Positions 14,071 through 21,733 of a stretch of DNA of 64,000 nucleotides are shown in pieces (position 1 is the first letter of the stretch; every line of letters begins with the position of its first letter). Under the pieces are notes generated by a model, which saw only the letters and a program-made list of their open reading frames with translations, did no database searches and was not told where the DNA came from. Made by a program: the position numbers and the translations under genes. Source of the stretch: Saprospiraceae bacterium (GTDB lineage Bacteria > Bacteroidota > Bacteroidia > Chitinophagales > Saprospiraceae); assembly GCA_016787415.1 (NCBI GenBank), contig JAEUUT010000070.1, positions 62,001 through 126,000 of the forward strand, read 5' to 3'.

Positions 14071-15221
14071 ATCTTAATATCGATCGGCAACTCCCGAATC
14101 TTCTCATCCACCACCCCCAATCGCTTCACATACCGCTGAAAGACATCCAGATTGTGCTGCCTAAAATGCCGCATGGCACGCTCCACGTCCACGCCATTAT
14201 CAAGTAGATAAATAGCCAGGGTGTCTTTCAGCGAGTAGAACTGAATGCCAGCAATGTCTTTCAGAGCACCCTGCTGGTACAGTTTGCGCACAGCCACACG
14301 GAAGCGGCCCGACAGCGAATTAATGCCGATTCTGTTCGGTTGTGGCAGCATATTCGCATTGTGCCTGCCTTTCGCCTGGCCAAATAGGAAGTATGTCGGT
14401 GGGTAATGTTCCAGCCCAAGCGACTGGAAGTAAGGCAACAAGGATTCGGGAATAGTCACCACCGAATCCTTGTTATTTTTTGAGTCGCGCCCAGGGAACC
14501 GCACCACCCCGCGCCGCAAGTCGATGGCACCCACACGCAAATCGCGTATCTCACCCGGGCGAATAGCCATGTAGCACAGTAGCACAAATGCCAGCGTGAG
14601 CGCCCGGTCTGTTTTCTGTATGTAGTTCCAGATGATCTGCTTCTCCTGCTCCGATAATGCACGGCGTATCGGGTCACACTCCACCCTTTCAGGCACCTTC
14701 GACACATAATTTTCATGGAAATGCCTGCGCGTAACCAACTCCGTGAACAGCGATCGCAGGTTGTTTTTCCTCGTGTTGTGTGTGGTGTTGGCCACCTTCA
14801 ATTTCACGATACAGTGATCGAAATACGCCTGAATGTGCGCTTGCGTCACCTGATTGCAGCGAATATGCTTCCAGCCCTTGGCCGCAAAGAACTCCAGCAG
14901 CCACCTGGCCACCTCTGAAAAAGACTTATTGGTTTTGAATTTCGTGCTGCGCTTCAATTCGACCGCACTCAGCAGCGCCGTGGAGAAAACCTCATGCTCG
15001 GGTTCGAGCGCTGCGGGCAGCAACCTGGTTCGCAGGTCTTTCAGCATACCAACGCCCACTTTTTCCCGCTCTTTTAAGTCGGGAATGCTGTTCAATTCAA
15101 TGCCGTCACATGCTGATTTCCGGATTCTGATGCGCTTTCCATCGCGCTCGAAGTACCATTCTATGAACCAACGAGCGCCTTTTTTAAGAACCGGCGTAAG
15201 GAGAGGTTGAAGTTTACCCAT
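14067..15221 (-). CDS. int: Phage tyrosine-type integrase
   Basis: Site-specific recombinase of 384 residues. The N-terminus (ARWFIEWYFERDGKRIRIRKS) is an arm-type DNA-binding domain, followed by a SAM-like core-binding domain and a C-terminal catalytic domain with RPGEIRDLRVG (first catalytic Arg) and HFRQHNLDVFQRYVK (final His and the Tyr nucleophile). The usual HxLR box reads YSLKD, so the second His and Arg appear replaced, as in some Bacteroidota integrases with Lys at that position. Start at ATG 15221 is chosen because the longer frame runs into the tRNA. It lies 95 bp past the 3' end of tRNA-fMet in the same orientation. Confidence 0.85.
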   Translation of the reverse strand: MGKLQPLLTPVLKKGARWFIEWYFERDGKRIRIRKSACDGIELNSIPDLKEREKVGVGMLKDLRTRLLPAALEPEHEVFSTALLSAVELKRSTKFKTNKSFSEVARWLLEFFAAKGWKHIRCNQVTQAHIQAYFDHCIVKLKVANTTHNTRKNNLRSLFTELVTRRHFHENYVSKVPERVECDPIRRALSEQEKQIIWNYIQKTDRALTLAFVLLCYMAIRPGEIRDLRVGAIDLRRGVVRFPGRDSKNNKDSVVTIPESLLPYFQSLGLEHYPPTYFLFGQAKGRHNANMLPQPNRIGINSLSGRFRVAVRKLYQQGALKDIAGIQFYSLKDTLAIYLLDNGVDVERAMRHFRQHNLDVFQRYVKRLGVVDEKIRELPIDIKI

Positions 15222-15316
15222 TTTTTTTTTGCTCTTGGTGTGCCAAATGATTTGGCACACCAAAGAGAAAAAAACGACATAACTAATTGAAATATAATTA
15301 GTTGTGTAACAGGTTG
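15222..15316 (-). promoter_or_regulatory. attR/integrase leader region with two inverted repeats
   Basis: Between tRNA-fMet and the integrase lie TTGGTGTGCCAAA (15235-15247) inverted as TTTGGCACACCAA (15251-15263), and AACTAATT (15281-15288) inverted as AATTAGTT (15296-15303). On the minus strand the second hairpin is followed by a T-rich run and could terminate the tRNA transcript; the first is followed by A's. They may also be integrase or excisionase arm sites. The att core should lie in the tRNA 3' end; the partner att copy is outside the window. Confidence 0.5.
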
Positions 15317-15389
<73 letters not shown>

Positions 15390-15400
15390 ATTTAGTGGCG

Positions 15401-15433
15401 CAAAGGTAATATCGTTCAGGGGAAATAACCAAA
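15401..15433 (-). promoter_or_regulatory. Promoter of tRNA-fMet
   Basis: On the minus strand TTTG (15433-15430), a 21-nt spacer and TACCTTTG (15408-15401) lie 11 bp before the tRNA 5' end. A full match to the Bacteroidota consensus. Confidence 0.8.
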
Positions 15434-15450
15434 TTTATTTTCAATTAAAT

Positions 15451-15499
15451 CTCACTACTCACTACTCACTACTCACTACTCACTACTCACCACTCACTA
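15451..15499. repeat. CTCACTA tandem array at oxygenase 3' end
   Basis: About six perfect copies of the 7-bp unit CTCACTA plus a degenerate end. It abuts and overlaps the stop codon of the minus-strand oxygenase gene, so in that gene's sense it reads TAGTGAG repeats. It resembles the (GTGAGAG)n arrays elsewhere in the window. Confidence 0.85.
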
Positions 15500-16450
15500 T
15501 TTCTTCAGCCCAATCTCCCTCAACCGTTCGTCCAGGTACTCACCAGCAGAGATCGGCGCGTAGTGCTGCGGATTGTTCTCCGTCACGCAACTTTCCAGCG
15601 CATCCAGGCGCATGGCGCTTACCGGGTGCAGGAAGAAAGGAATACTGAGGCGTGGCAGGTGCCATTCCTCGCGGGGCGGATTGACGACGCGGTGCGTGGT
15701 ACTTTTCAGGTAATTATTGGTGAGGCGCTGGAGCATGTCGCCGACATTGATCACGATTTCATCAGCCTCCGGCATGATGGCCACCCATTCATTGTTGGAA
15801 TTGAGGAGTTGGAGGCCACCGGCGCTGGCGCCTACCAGCAGGGTAATCAGGTTGATGTCCTCGTGTTGTTCGGCGCGGATGGCGCTGGCTGGCTCCTGTG
15901 TGATGGGCGGGTAGTGGATACTGCGCAGGATGGAGTTGCCGTGCGTGATGTACTGGTTAAAGTAGTCGGTCGGCAGGTTCAGGTATTCGGCGATGGCTTG
16001 TAGCAGTTGGCCGCCGGCTTTTTCGAAAGCGCGGTAGAGTTCGCTGCCTTGTTGCGAAACACCCGGACTTTCTTTGACCGAAACATTATCGGGGTATTGA
16101 TCCTTGAGCGGATGATCGGCAGGCACTTCCTGCCCGATCTGGAAAAACTCCTTCAGGTCGGCCACTTTCGATTGTTTGGCGTGTTCCTTACCAAAGGAGG
16201 TGTAGCCGCGCTGGCCTGCCATACCTGCGATTTCATATTGTCTTTTTACTTCTTCCGGCAGTGCAAAAAAGGCTTTGGAAGCGCTGTAAAAACCATCTAC
16301 CAGGCTTTTGGGAATGCCGTGGTTGACGACAGCCACGAAGCCGACTTCATGGAAGGCGCGGCCCAGGGCTTGCACAAACTGCGCTTTTTCTTCGGCAGTG
16401 CCATGTACGTATTTGGAGAGGTCGACGGTTGGTATCCCTTTTTCTTTCAT
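15497..16450 (-). CDS. Fe(II)/2-oxoglutarate oxygenase, isopenicillin N synthase family
   Basis: A cytosolic 317-residue enzyme. The DIOX_N-like N-terminal part (IPTVDLSKY ... GFVAVVNHGIP) is followed by the jelly-roll core with the iron triad His196-x-Asp198 (EQHEDINLITLL) and His253 (STTHRVVN), and the 2-oxoglutarate-binding Arg-x-Ser at 267-269 (RLS). All key residues are present. Family members hydroxylate or desaturate small molecules; the substrate here is unknown. First host gene beyond the tRNA, on the same strand as the bat genes but separated from them by a repeat array. Confidence 0.9.
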   Translation of the reverse strand: MKEKGIPTVDLSKYVHGTAEEKAQFVQALGRAFHEVGFVAVVNHGIPKSLVDGFYSASKAFFALPEEVKRQYEIAGMAGQRGYTSFGKEHAKQSKVADLKEFFQIGQEVPADHPLKDQYPDNVSVKESPGVSQQGSELYRAFEKAGGQLLQAIAEYLNLPTDYFNQYITHGNSILRSIHYPPITQEPASAIRAEQHEDINLITLLVGASAGGLQLLNSNNEWVAIMPEADEIVINVGDMLQRLTNNYLKSTTHRVVNPPREEWHLPRLSIPFFLHPVSAMRLDALESCVTENNPQHYAPISAGEYLDERLREIGLKK

Positions 16451-16548
16451 AGTTGTTCCGTATTAATGTGGTTAGCAATGGTGGGGGCTTCGGGGAATGA
16501 AAAAAATGTGGAAGGCAAAATTAAGCAAATACGGTCAATTTGGCTATA

Positions 16549-16641
16549 CTCTCTCACCTCTCACCTCTCACCTCCCACCTCTCACCTCTCACCTCTCACG
16601 CTCTCACCTCTCACCTCTCTCACGCTCTCACGCTCCACGCT
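16549..16641. repeat. (CTCACCT)n array at the batC 3' end
   Basis: A degenerate 7-bp tandem array, (GTGAGAG)n in the sense of batC, with GCTCTCAC variants. It ends exactly at the batC stop codon (16642-16644). No facing arm is found nearby. Confidence 0.85.
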
Positions 16642-17448
16642 CTACCAATCCTTCCTCCCTACCGCAGGCCGCTTGCGCTGCTGTGCCGATCGGTACTTGC
16701 GCGCATTTTTTTTATCGTCGGGGCCGATGGATGTTTCCAACAGTCGACGGGCTTCCTCTTCTTTCATGCGTTGGCGTTGTTGGGAGGGTGATTCCTGCTG
16801 CTGCTGCGGTTGTTGAGGAGGCGTGTTTTTCTGGTTGGAGTTGGGCTGGGACTGTTGCTGATTTTGTTGTTGATTCTGTTGGTTTTGTTGCTGCTGGTTC
16901 TGGTTTTGTTGGTTCTGGTTCTGCTGGTTAGAATCCTGCTTATTTTGCTCCTGGTTCTGTTGCTGTTGTTCTTGCTGCTGGCGTTGTTGTTCCTGCTGAT
17001 CCTTTTTCTTGGCCATTTGCAGGTTCATTTTGGTGTCGGCATCACCGGGTCGCAGGCGCAGGCTGTTTTCATAAGCCTTGGCGGCTTCTTTGAATTTGTT
17101 TTGTTTCAGCAATGCATTGCCCGCATTGTGCAGCGCGTCGGCTTTGGCGCGGGTATCGGGCGCATTGGCCACCGCTTTTTCGAATATTTTTCCTGCATCC
17201 TCGTATTTCCCTTGCTGGTACAGCGCATTGCCCAGGTTATAGGCTGCATTCCAGTTGGAGGGCTCTTTTTCAGTCACACGGCGGTAGTGCGGCTCCGCCT
17301 TGCTGTAATTGCTGCGGTCGTAGGCGGCATCTCCGTCTCGCAGCGATTCGTAGGTAGTTTGGGCGTGTAGCGGGGCGCAGGTGAGCAGGCAGAGTACTGC
17401 TAAAAAAGACTGGAGGACAGATTTTTTGGAGTTCATCAGGACATCCAT
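16642..17448 (-). CDS. batC: BatC-like TPR lipoprotein/periplasmic protein with Gln/Asn-rich tail
   Basis: Two possible starts (ATG 17448 or 17436) precede a signal peptide (VLQSFLAVLCLLTCAPLHAQ). Residues ~35-150 are tetratricopeptide repeats (YKLGNALYQQGKYEDAGKIF type), matching the TPR protein of Bacteroidota aerotolerance loci. Then comes a very long Gln/Asn tract (about residues 160-225), followed by a basic C-terminus. It lies downstream of batB on the same strand, as in canonical bat operons. BatC is thought to act in the periplasm with the VWA proteins BatA and BatB. The longer frame upstream of 17448 is unlikely since it is Cys-rich and lacks a signal. Confidence 0.75.
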   Translation of the reverse strand: MDVLMNSKKSVLQSFLAVLCLLTCAPLHAQTTYESLRDGDAAYDRSNYSKAEPHYRRVTEKEPSNWNAAYNLGNALYQQGKYEDAGKIFEKAVANAPDTRAKADALHNAGNALLKQNKFKEAAKAYENSLRLRPGDADTKMNLQMAKKKDQQEQQRQQQEQQQQNQEQNKQDSNQQNQNQQNQNQQQQNQQNQQQNQQQSQPNSNQKNTPPQQPQQQQESPSQQRQRMKEEEARRLLETSIGPDDKKNARKYRSAQQRKRPAVGRKDW

Positions 17449-17551
17449 AATTCGGCATGTGATATTCCTGAAAATCTGTTTAAATCCGAAAAAAACCGTT
17501 TCATCCGTTTTTCCATCCTCCCAAGTTTGAATATTATTCATCAGCATAGCA

Positions 17552-18550
17552 TCATTTTTTTCTGTAAAATGGAATCCAGGAATCCAATAGCAACAGCAGC
17601 AACGCTGGCAACAGAAACCACTGAAAATACGATTCAAATTCGGTGTAGGAACGCACCGTCACCTCCCGTTTTTCCAGCCCGTCTACCATGTTTTTCAGGG
17701 CGCGGATGGCTTCGTCGCTTTGTTTGATATTAAACGACTGGCCGCCTCCGGCGCGTGCTACATCCACCAGCAATTGCTGGTTGAGGCGCGTGCGAACTAC
17801 CTCGCCGTTTTCGTCGCGTTTGTATTCCGAAAATTCGGAACCGCCCGTCGGAATCGGCCCGCCGTCGGTGGTGCCTGCGCCTACTGTACTGATGACGATC
17901 CCGTCTTCATACGCAGTTTCGGCTTGTTCCAGGGCATCGTCGTCGTGGTTTTCACCGTCGGTTATGAGGATGAGCGCCCGCCCGCCACCGGGCTGGTCGC
18001 CATACGATTTCATAGCCAGTTCGATGGCCGCCGGAATGGCCGTACCTTGCTCACTGATCAGGTCGGGCTCGGCATTTTGCAGGCTTTGGATCAGAAAATT
18101 GTAGTCGGTCGAGAGCGGCATTTGCAGGAAGGCATCGCCGGCAAAAAAGATCAGGCCGATGCGCTCGCCTTCCAGTGCCTGCACCAGTTTTTTGGAAAAA
18201 ACGCGGGCATATTCCAGTCGGCTCGGCGCCACGTCGCGGGCCAGCATGCTTTGCGAAATGTCGAGCGCAATAAACACGTCGGCGCTTTCCTGGGTGGCTT
18301 TCTGTTGTTTGGCACCGCGTTGCGGATTGGCCCAACTAATGGCCAGCAGGGCCAGCCCGACGGCAAACAGGGCGTTTTTCACCCAGAACCGGCCTGTAGA
18401 AAACGTAGGCAGCAGCCTGTTGAGCAGGGCCGGATCGCCCAGACTTTGCATCGCTTTTGGTCGCCAGCGTACGTATGCCCACAGTAGCAAGCCACACACC
18501 GGCAAGGCTGCCAGCAGGTACAGGTGTCGGGTAAATTCAAATTGGAACAT
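17552..18550 (-). CDS. batB: BatB-like von Willebrand factor A membrane protein
   Basis: Start chosen at ATG 18550 (MFQFEFTRHLYLLAALPV). Two N-terminal membrane helices (about residues 8-25 and 55-75) precede a VWA domain with the MIDAS start DISQS near residue 100 and ITDGENHDD near 195, and a C-terminal membrane helix (WFLLPALLLLLLDSWI). This is the topology of BatA/BatB. The expected partner batA lies 2.2 kb away on the same strand, separated by opposite-strand genes. Batch function in envelope stress and aerotolerance is known only in outline. Confidence 0.8.
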   Translation of the reverse strand: MFQFEFTRHLYLLAALPVCGLLLWAYVRWRPKAMQSLGDPALLNRLLPTFSTGRFWVKNALFAVGLALLAISWANPQRGAKQQKATQESADVFIALDISQSMLARDVAPSRLEYARVFSKKLVQALEGERIGLIFFAGDAFLQMPLSTDYNFLIQSLQNAEPDLISEQGTAIPAAIELAMKSYGDQPGGGRALILITDGENHDDDALEQAETAYEDGIVISTVGAGTTDGGPIPTGGSEFSEYKRDENGEVVRTRLNQQLLVDVARAGGGQSFNIKQSDEAIRALKNMVDGLEKREVTVRSYTEFESYFQWFLLPALLLLLLDSWIPFYRKK

Positions 18551-18614
18551 ATGCAAAAAACGGACAGATAGTTCGTTGTAACAATTACCGGCTGCAAATG
18601 ACAAAACTTCCTGC

Positions 18615-18622
18615 TATTTTTG
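18615..18622 (+). promoter_or_regulatory. -7 element TATTTTTG upstream of the Cys-containing small protein
   Basis: TATTTTTG fits TAnnTTTG; no clear -33 TTTG at usual spacing. It overlaps a TTG at 18620, which argues that the downstream GTG at 18638 is the real start. Confidence 0.5.
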
Positions 18623-18637
18623 CAGCAGTTTCAGAAC

Positions 18638-19018
18638 GTGAAAAACATTGTTTCCATATTCTTCGTGTTGCTCATTTTGCTGCAATCTTTCAGCAAGGTG
18701 TGGATCATCGTGTCGTTCAAACTCAACCAGGAATACATCGCAAAGGTACTTTGTATCAACCGGGATAAACCCGAAATGATGTGTAGCGGTAAATGTTTTC
18801 TGGACGAACGCATCAAGGCCGACGAAGATCAAAGTGGAAAACAATTGCCTCAGAAACTGAAAGAACAAAAAGAAGTAGTCTATTACGTCGAAGACGTATG
18901 CCGATTCCCCGCGCAGGCGCCCGAGCCTGTTGCCTGTGCCGCAGTACCGGCATTTTGTGAACAAATACGCCCGTCCATCGCGCTGACTGGCGTTTTCCAT
19001 CCTCCCCGGATGAGTTAA
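18638..19018 (+). CDS. Small membrane-anchored protein with conserved-looking Cys cluster
   Basis: With the GTG start at 18638, the protein has one N-terminal membrane helix (IVSIFFVLLILLQSFSKVWIIV) that could also be a signal anchor, then the segment LCINRDKPEMMCSGKCFLDE, i.e. Cys-x8-Cys-x3-Cys. That block recurs in small Bacteroidota proteins of unknown function that are often found near metal-related or TonB genes. Three further cysteines follow (VCRFPAQ, PVACAAV, FCEQI). Divergent from batB. Metal or redox function is speculative. Confidence 0.6.
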   Translation: MKNIVSIFFVLLILLQSFSKVWIIVSFKLNQEYIAKVLCINRDKPEMMCSGKCFLDERIKADEDQSGKQLPQKLKEQKEVVYYVEDVCRFPAQAPEPVACAAVPAFCEQIRPSIALTGVFHPPRMS

Positions 19019-19180
19019 GAAGTTGTTTGACTTAATTTCATCGGAGCAGAAAACCGTCTTTCGTCGGCATGCTTCGGCTTTTTTCTCGGCAATAGCCTCC
19101 GGCTATTCCCTCCAAATAAGCCTTGCCTGCCAACAAAATCCGCTCTTTCTGCCCTCGACAAATTAAGTCAAACAACTTCT
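19018..19180. repeat. 163-bp imperfect palindrome with 21-bp perfect ends
   Basis: The ends AGAAGTTGTTTGACTTAA (from 19018) and its reverse complement (to 19180) are perfect over 21 bp, and pairing continues imperfectly to a central AATAGCC-TCC-GGCTATT hairpin. The left end shares a base with the stop codon of the upstream gene. The next 230 bp to 19408 hold no credible gene. Function unknown; a MITE-like element or transcript-end structure is possible. Confidence 0.8.
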
Positions 19181-19407
19181 AAGATCGCACGAGCCTGTAT
19201 GGTTTTGCGCACGCGTTATTGCAACGCGGGGTGAAGGCTTGTCCGCATTCCAGCGGACACCGGCAGGCTGGTACAAGCGCACTCGCACCAATTTTTCTTC
19301 ATGCCACAGTGTGTGCCGGAAAAGGCAGCATGGCCTTTTTCTGAATGCCTCGCATGTAAGGCATGCCCTGTGGCTGCCTGTTGTTCACATTTTTTCAAAT
19401 TATTGAT

Positions 19408-19710
19408 ATGCCAACTGTTTTGGGGCAATATGCCCAAATTATATCACTTGTTGTAGCCATTTTTTTCGCTTTGCTGGCAACAAGCGCCCTCATGAACCTT
19501 TACCTGCGCCGCATCGATCACCTGACCATCGATGTAGACGACGTACGCTCTATGGCTCGAAATGCAGGCATTGCCGTGGCGCTCATCGCTTTGTCGGCAT
19601 TGTTCAGGCTGCTGCCATTTTTCATGGTGCTTGCATTTTTGGTTTGTCTGACGGTGTTTGTTAATGTGTTTAAAATCAATCGATTGCTAAGCAAAATGGA
19701 CAGATTGTGA
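19408..19710 (+). CDS. Small membrane protein (100 aa)
   Basis: Start at ATG 19408, since the longer version from 19363 adds an unlike N-terminus. The first helix (IISLVVAIFFALLATSALMNLYL) and a second near residues 58-88 (LIALSALFRLLPFFMVLAFLVCLTVF) give two membrane spans, with a short positively charged loop. The 3' end overlaps the next gene as TGATG. No family recognised; likely works with its partner at 19710. Confidence 0.5.
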   Translation: MPTVLGQYAQIISLVVAIFFALLATSALMNLYLRRIDHLTIDVDDVRSMARNAGIAVALIALSALFRLLPFFMVLAFLVCLTVFVNVFKINRLLSKMDRL

Positions 19711-20096
19711 TGGAGACAATAAAAATTCCTTCCAGCAATACCCTGCGGTTGAATATCCGCACCACTCCATTTGAAACCCTGTATCGGCTTGAAGGGTATC
19801 TGGCAGCACGGCAGGGAATGCTCCGCCTTGCAACAGTTGGAATAGCCGGAGTGGCTGTGAGCGGCCCTGTATGGTTCTGTGTAGCAGTGGTTTTGGGACT
19901 GGCCGGCGCTGTTCATATGGCCATGATATTTGTGATGATGATGCCAGGCGCTTTTCTGCTGGCTTTTTTGCTTTGGCTTTGCCTGTACGGGTTGCTTTTT
20001 CCCGATGCGGAGCGCAACCAGCAGTTGTTGCAAGGTATCCGGCATGAACTACATCGCAGGGGCCAAACACAGTTCACGTTTGTGAGCGATAATTGA
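19710..20096 (+). CDS. Small membrane protein (128 aa)
   Basis: Translationally coupled to the preceding membrane-protein gene. Residues 1-40 are soluble (ETLYRLEGYLAARQG), then two long hydrophobic segments (LATVGIAGVAVSGPVWFCVAVVLG and AMIFVMMMPGAFLLAFLLWL), and a charged cytosolic tail (DAERNQQLLQGIRHEL). No domain recognised. The pair forms a small operon inserted between batB and batA. Confidence 0.5.
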   Translation: METIKIPSSNTLRLNIRTTPFETLYRLEGYLAARQGMLRLATVGIAGVAVSGPVWFCVAVVLGLAGAVHMAMIFVMMMPGAFLLAFLLWLCLYGLLFPDAERNQQLLQGIRHELHRRGQTQFTFVSDN

Positions 20097-20188
20097 CACA
20101 TGCTCAACAACATAATTTCTTAGAAAACAACATCTTTTCACCCGGCCCAAATCGAATCATGTACGAAGGGCTTTAAATTTAATGAACA

Positions 20189-20575
20189 ATGAAACTGTAC
20201 CACATTTTACTGGCAGCCATGACGCTGCTCCCACTGGCTTCCTGCCATAACCACGACGAAGAAGACACCAACGCACCAGTGCTCACGCTCAACGAACCGG
20301 AAGAAGGCGCAAGCATCAGCGGCCAGGTACACATCGAGGGTAAAGTGACCGACGAAAGCCTGCACGAAATGGACATTACCGTAACCAAAGACAGCGACGG
20401 CTCGCAGTACCTGCATGTGACGCCGGAAGTACACGACGAAACGGACTACTCCTTTGACGAGCATTTTACCCCCAGTGGCCTGACTGGTGAAACGCCTGTT
20501 ACGCTGGTGATTACGGTAAGCGACCACAGCGACCACACCACCACGAAAACGGTGAAATTCAAGGTAAAACCCTGA
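20189..20575 (+). CDS. Small lipoprotein with His-rich N-terminus
   Basis: A signal peptide ends in the lipobox LASC, so Cys at residue 19 would be lipidated. The mature start is CHNHDEEDTNAP, His/Asp rich and possibly metal binding. The rest is a compact beta-sandwich-like domain (VLTLNEPEEGASISGQVHIE ... ETPVTLVITVSDHSDHTTTK), reminiscent of short Bacteroidota DUF4625-type lipoproteins, though that match is recalled rather than verified. Its 3' end faces batA across a hairpin. Confidence 0.6.
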   Translation: MKLYHILLAAMTLLPLASCHNHDEEDTNAPVLTLNEPEEGASISGQVHIEGKVTDESLHEMDITVTKDSDGSQYLHVTPEVHDETDYSFDEHFTPSGLTGETPVTLVITVSDHSDHTTTKTVKFKVKP

Positions 20576-20592
20576 ATATATTTCACATGACC

Positions 20593-20634
20593 GAAGTACA
20601 TCCCGAATGTCTAGAGATCGTTCGGGATGACTTC
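20593..20634. terminator. Bidirectional hairpin between lipoprotein and batA
   Basis: CATCCCGAA (20599-20607) pairs with TTCGGGATG (20621-20629), extended outward by GAAGT...ACTTC. A T run follows on the plus strand. It lies between two converging genes; the ATCCCGAA...TTCGGGAT form resembles a common Bacteroidota intergenic repeat. Confidence 0.65.
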
Positions 20635-20740
20635 TGGTTTTAATGCCTTCAAAATGAAACACTTGTCAGCCCCCGGGGCACAACCGTTGATAGACAGCCT
20701 GGAGAAGAACAAGCAAACACAGCACTGAAACGCCACTGCC

Positions 20741-21733
20741 CTAATCTGGCAACACCGACCTGAAAACGCCCCACCTGCCCAGCATTTCCAGCACCAGCAA
20801 TACTGCCGCTGCGCCGAGCAGCCAGTGAAAAAAGTCTTTTGTGCGCTGGATCGTGGTTACCTCGATGCGGGTTTTTTCCAGTTTGTCGATTTCAGCGTAA
20901 ATACCTTCGAGGTCGTCTTCAGAATAAGCCCTGTAAAACTTACCGCCGGTGGCAGCGGCCATTTGTTGCAGCAGTTCCGTGTCGAACTGCATTTCGCGGG
21001 GTGCATAGATATACGAACCGTCGGGGTTGCGCTGAGCGGGCGACATCACGATGCCCTCTGTGCCGATACCGACTGTGTACACCCGAATGCCGAGCGTATG
21101 AGCGATGTCGGCCGCCTGCATGGGGTCGATGTAGCCGGCATTGTTTTCGCCGTCGGTAAGCAGGATCACGATTTTACTTTTGGAGGCGCTGTCTTTCAGG
21201 CGGTTGACAGCCGTAGCCAGGCCCATGCCGATGGCAGTGCCGTCTTCCAGGCGGCCTACTTGCAATTGCTGAATAAACGACTGCACCACGCGGCGGTCGG
21301 TCGTGAGTGGGCATTGCGTAAATGCTTCGGCAGAAAACGCGGTGAGCCCAAGCCGGTCATACGGCCGTTTTTCTACAAACTGGATGGCGACTTTTTGGGC
21401 GACGGACAAGCGGTCGGGGTCAAAATCGCGGCTGAGCATCGACGGAGAAATGTCCATAGCCAGCATGATGTCGATGGCATCGGCTTTTACTTTTTCTTCC
21501 TGCCACTTTTGTTGCGGGCGTGCCATGGCGATCGCTAGCAGAAACAGGGCAGCCCAGCGCAAAAAAGGAATTCCACTGCGCACACGGGCGCGCCAGGTGC
21601 GAGCGTGATCGGGCGCCTGCGACAGCCGCATGGCAGGCTCATGGGCGCCGTTGCGTTTTTTCCTGCCTGCCAGCCAAATAAAAAAAACGAGCAGGGGTAG
21701 TAAAAGCAGCCAGATCGGTTGTGCGAAGGTCAC
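20741..21733 (-). CDS. batA: BatA-like von Willebrand factor A membrane protein
   Basis: 330 residues with membrane helices near residues 7-22 and 55-68 (FLRWAALFLLAIAMARP), a VWA domain with the MIDAS DISPS near residue 93 and LLTDGENNAG near 190, and a C-terminal helix (WLLGAAAVLLVLEMLG). This is the second VWA protein of the bat locus and overlaps its upstream gene by 4 nt. Downstream, where batB would be expected, lies about 2.1 kb of opposite-strand genes. The conserved MoxR and DUF58 partners of bat operons are not seen here. Confidence 0.8.
   Translation of the reverse strand: MTFAQPIWLLLLPLLVFFIWLAGRKKRNGAHEPAMRLSQAPDHARTWRARVRSGIPFLRWAALFLLAIAMARPQQKWQEEKVKADAIDIMLAMDISPSMLSRDFDPDRLSVAQKVAIQFVEKRPYDRLGLTAFSAEAFTQCPLTTDRRVVQSFIQQLQVGRLEDGTAIGMGLATAVNRLKDSASKSKIVILLTDGENNAGYIDPMQAADIAHTLGIRVYTVGIGTEGIVMSPAQRNPDGSYIYAPREMQFDTELLQQMAAATGGKFYRAYSEDDLEGIYAEIDKLEKTRIEVTTIQRTKDFFHWLLGAAAVLLVLEMLGRWGVFRSVLPD

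Noticed and set aside
15235..15263. Terminator upstream of the integrase
   Set aside because: The strong hairpin is followed by A's, not T's, on the minus strand, and by A's on the plus strand too. Left as a possible recombinase or regulator site.
16810..17370. Plus-strand leucine-rich 186-codon frame that looks like a membrane protein
   Set aside because: It is the antisense of the Gln/Asn-rich tail of batC; CAG/CAA repeats read as Leu/Val on the other strand.
19216..19437. Minus-strand Cys/His-rich frame of 73 codons, and a plus-strand CxxC-rich frame around 19330-19420
   Set aside because: No start context, promoter or family, and it overlaps the start of the membrane-protein gene at 19408.
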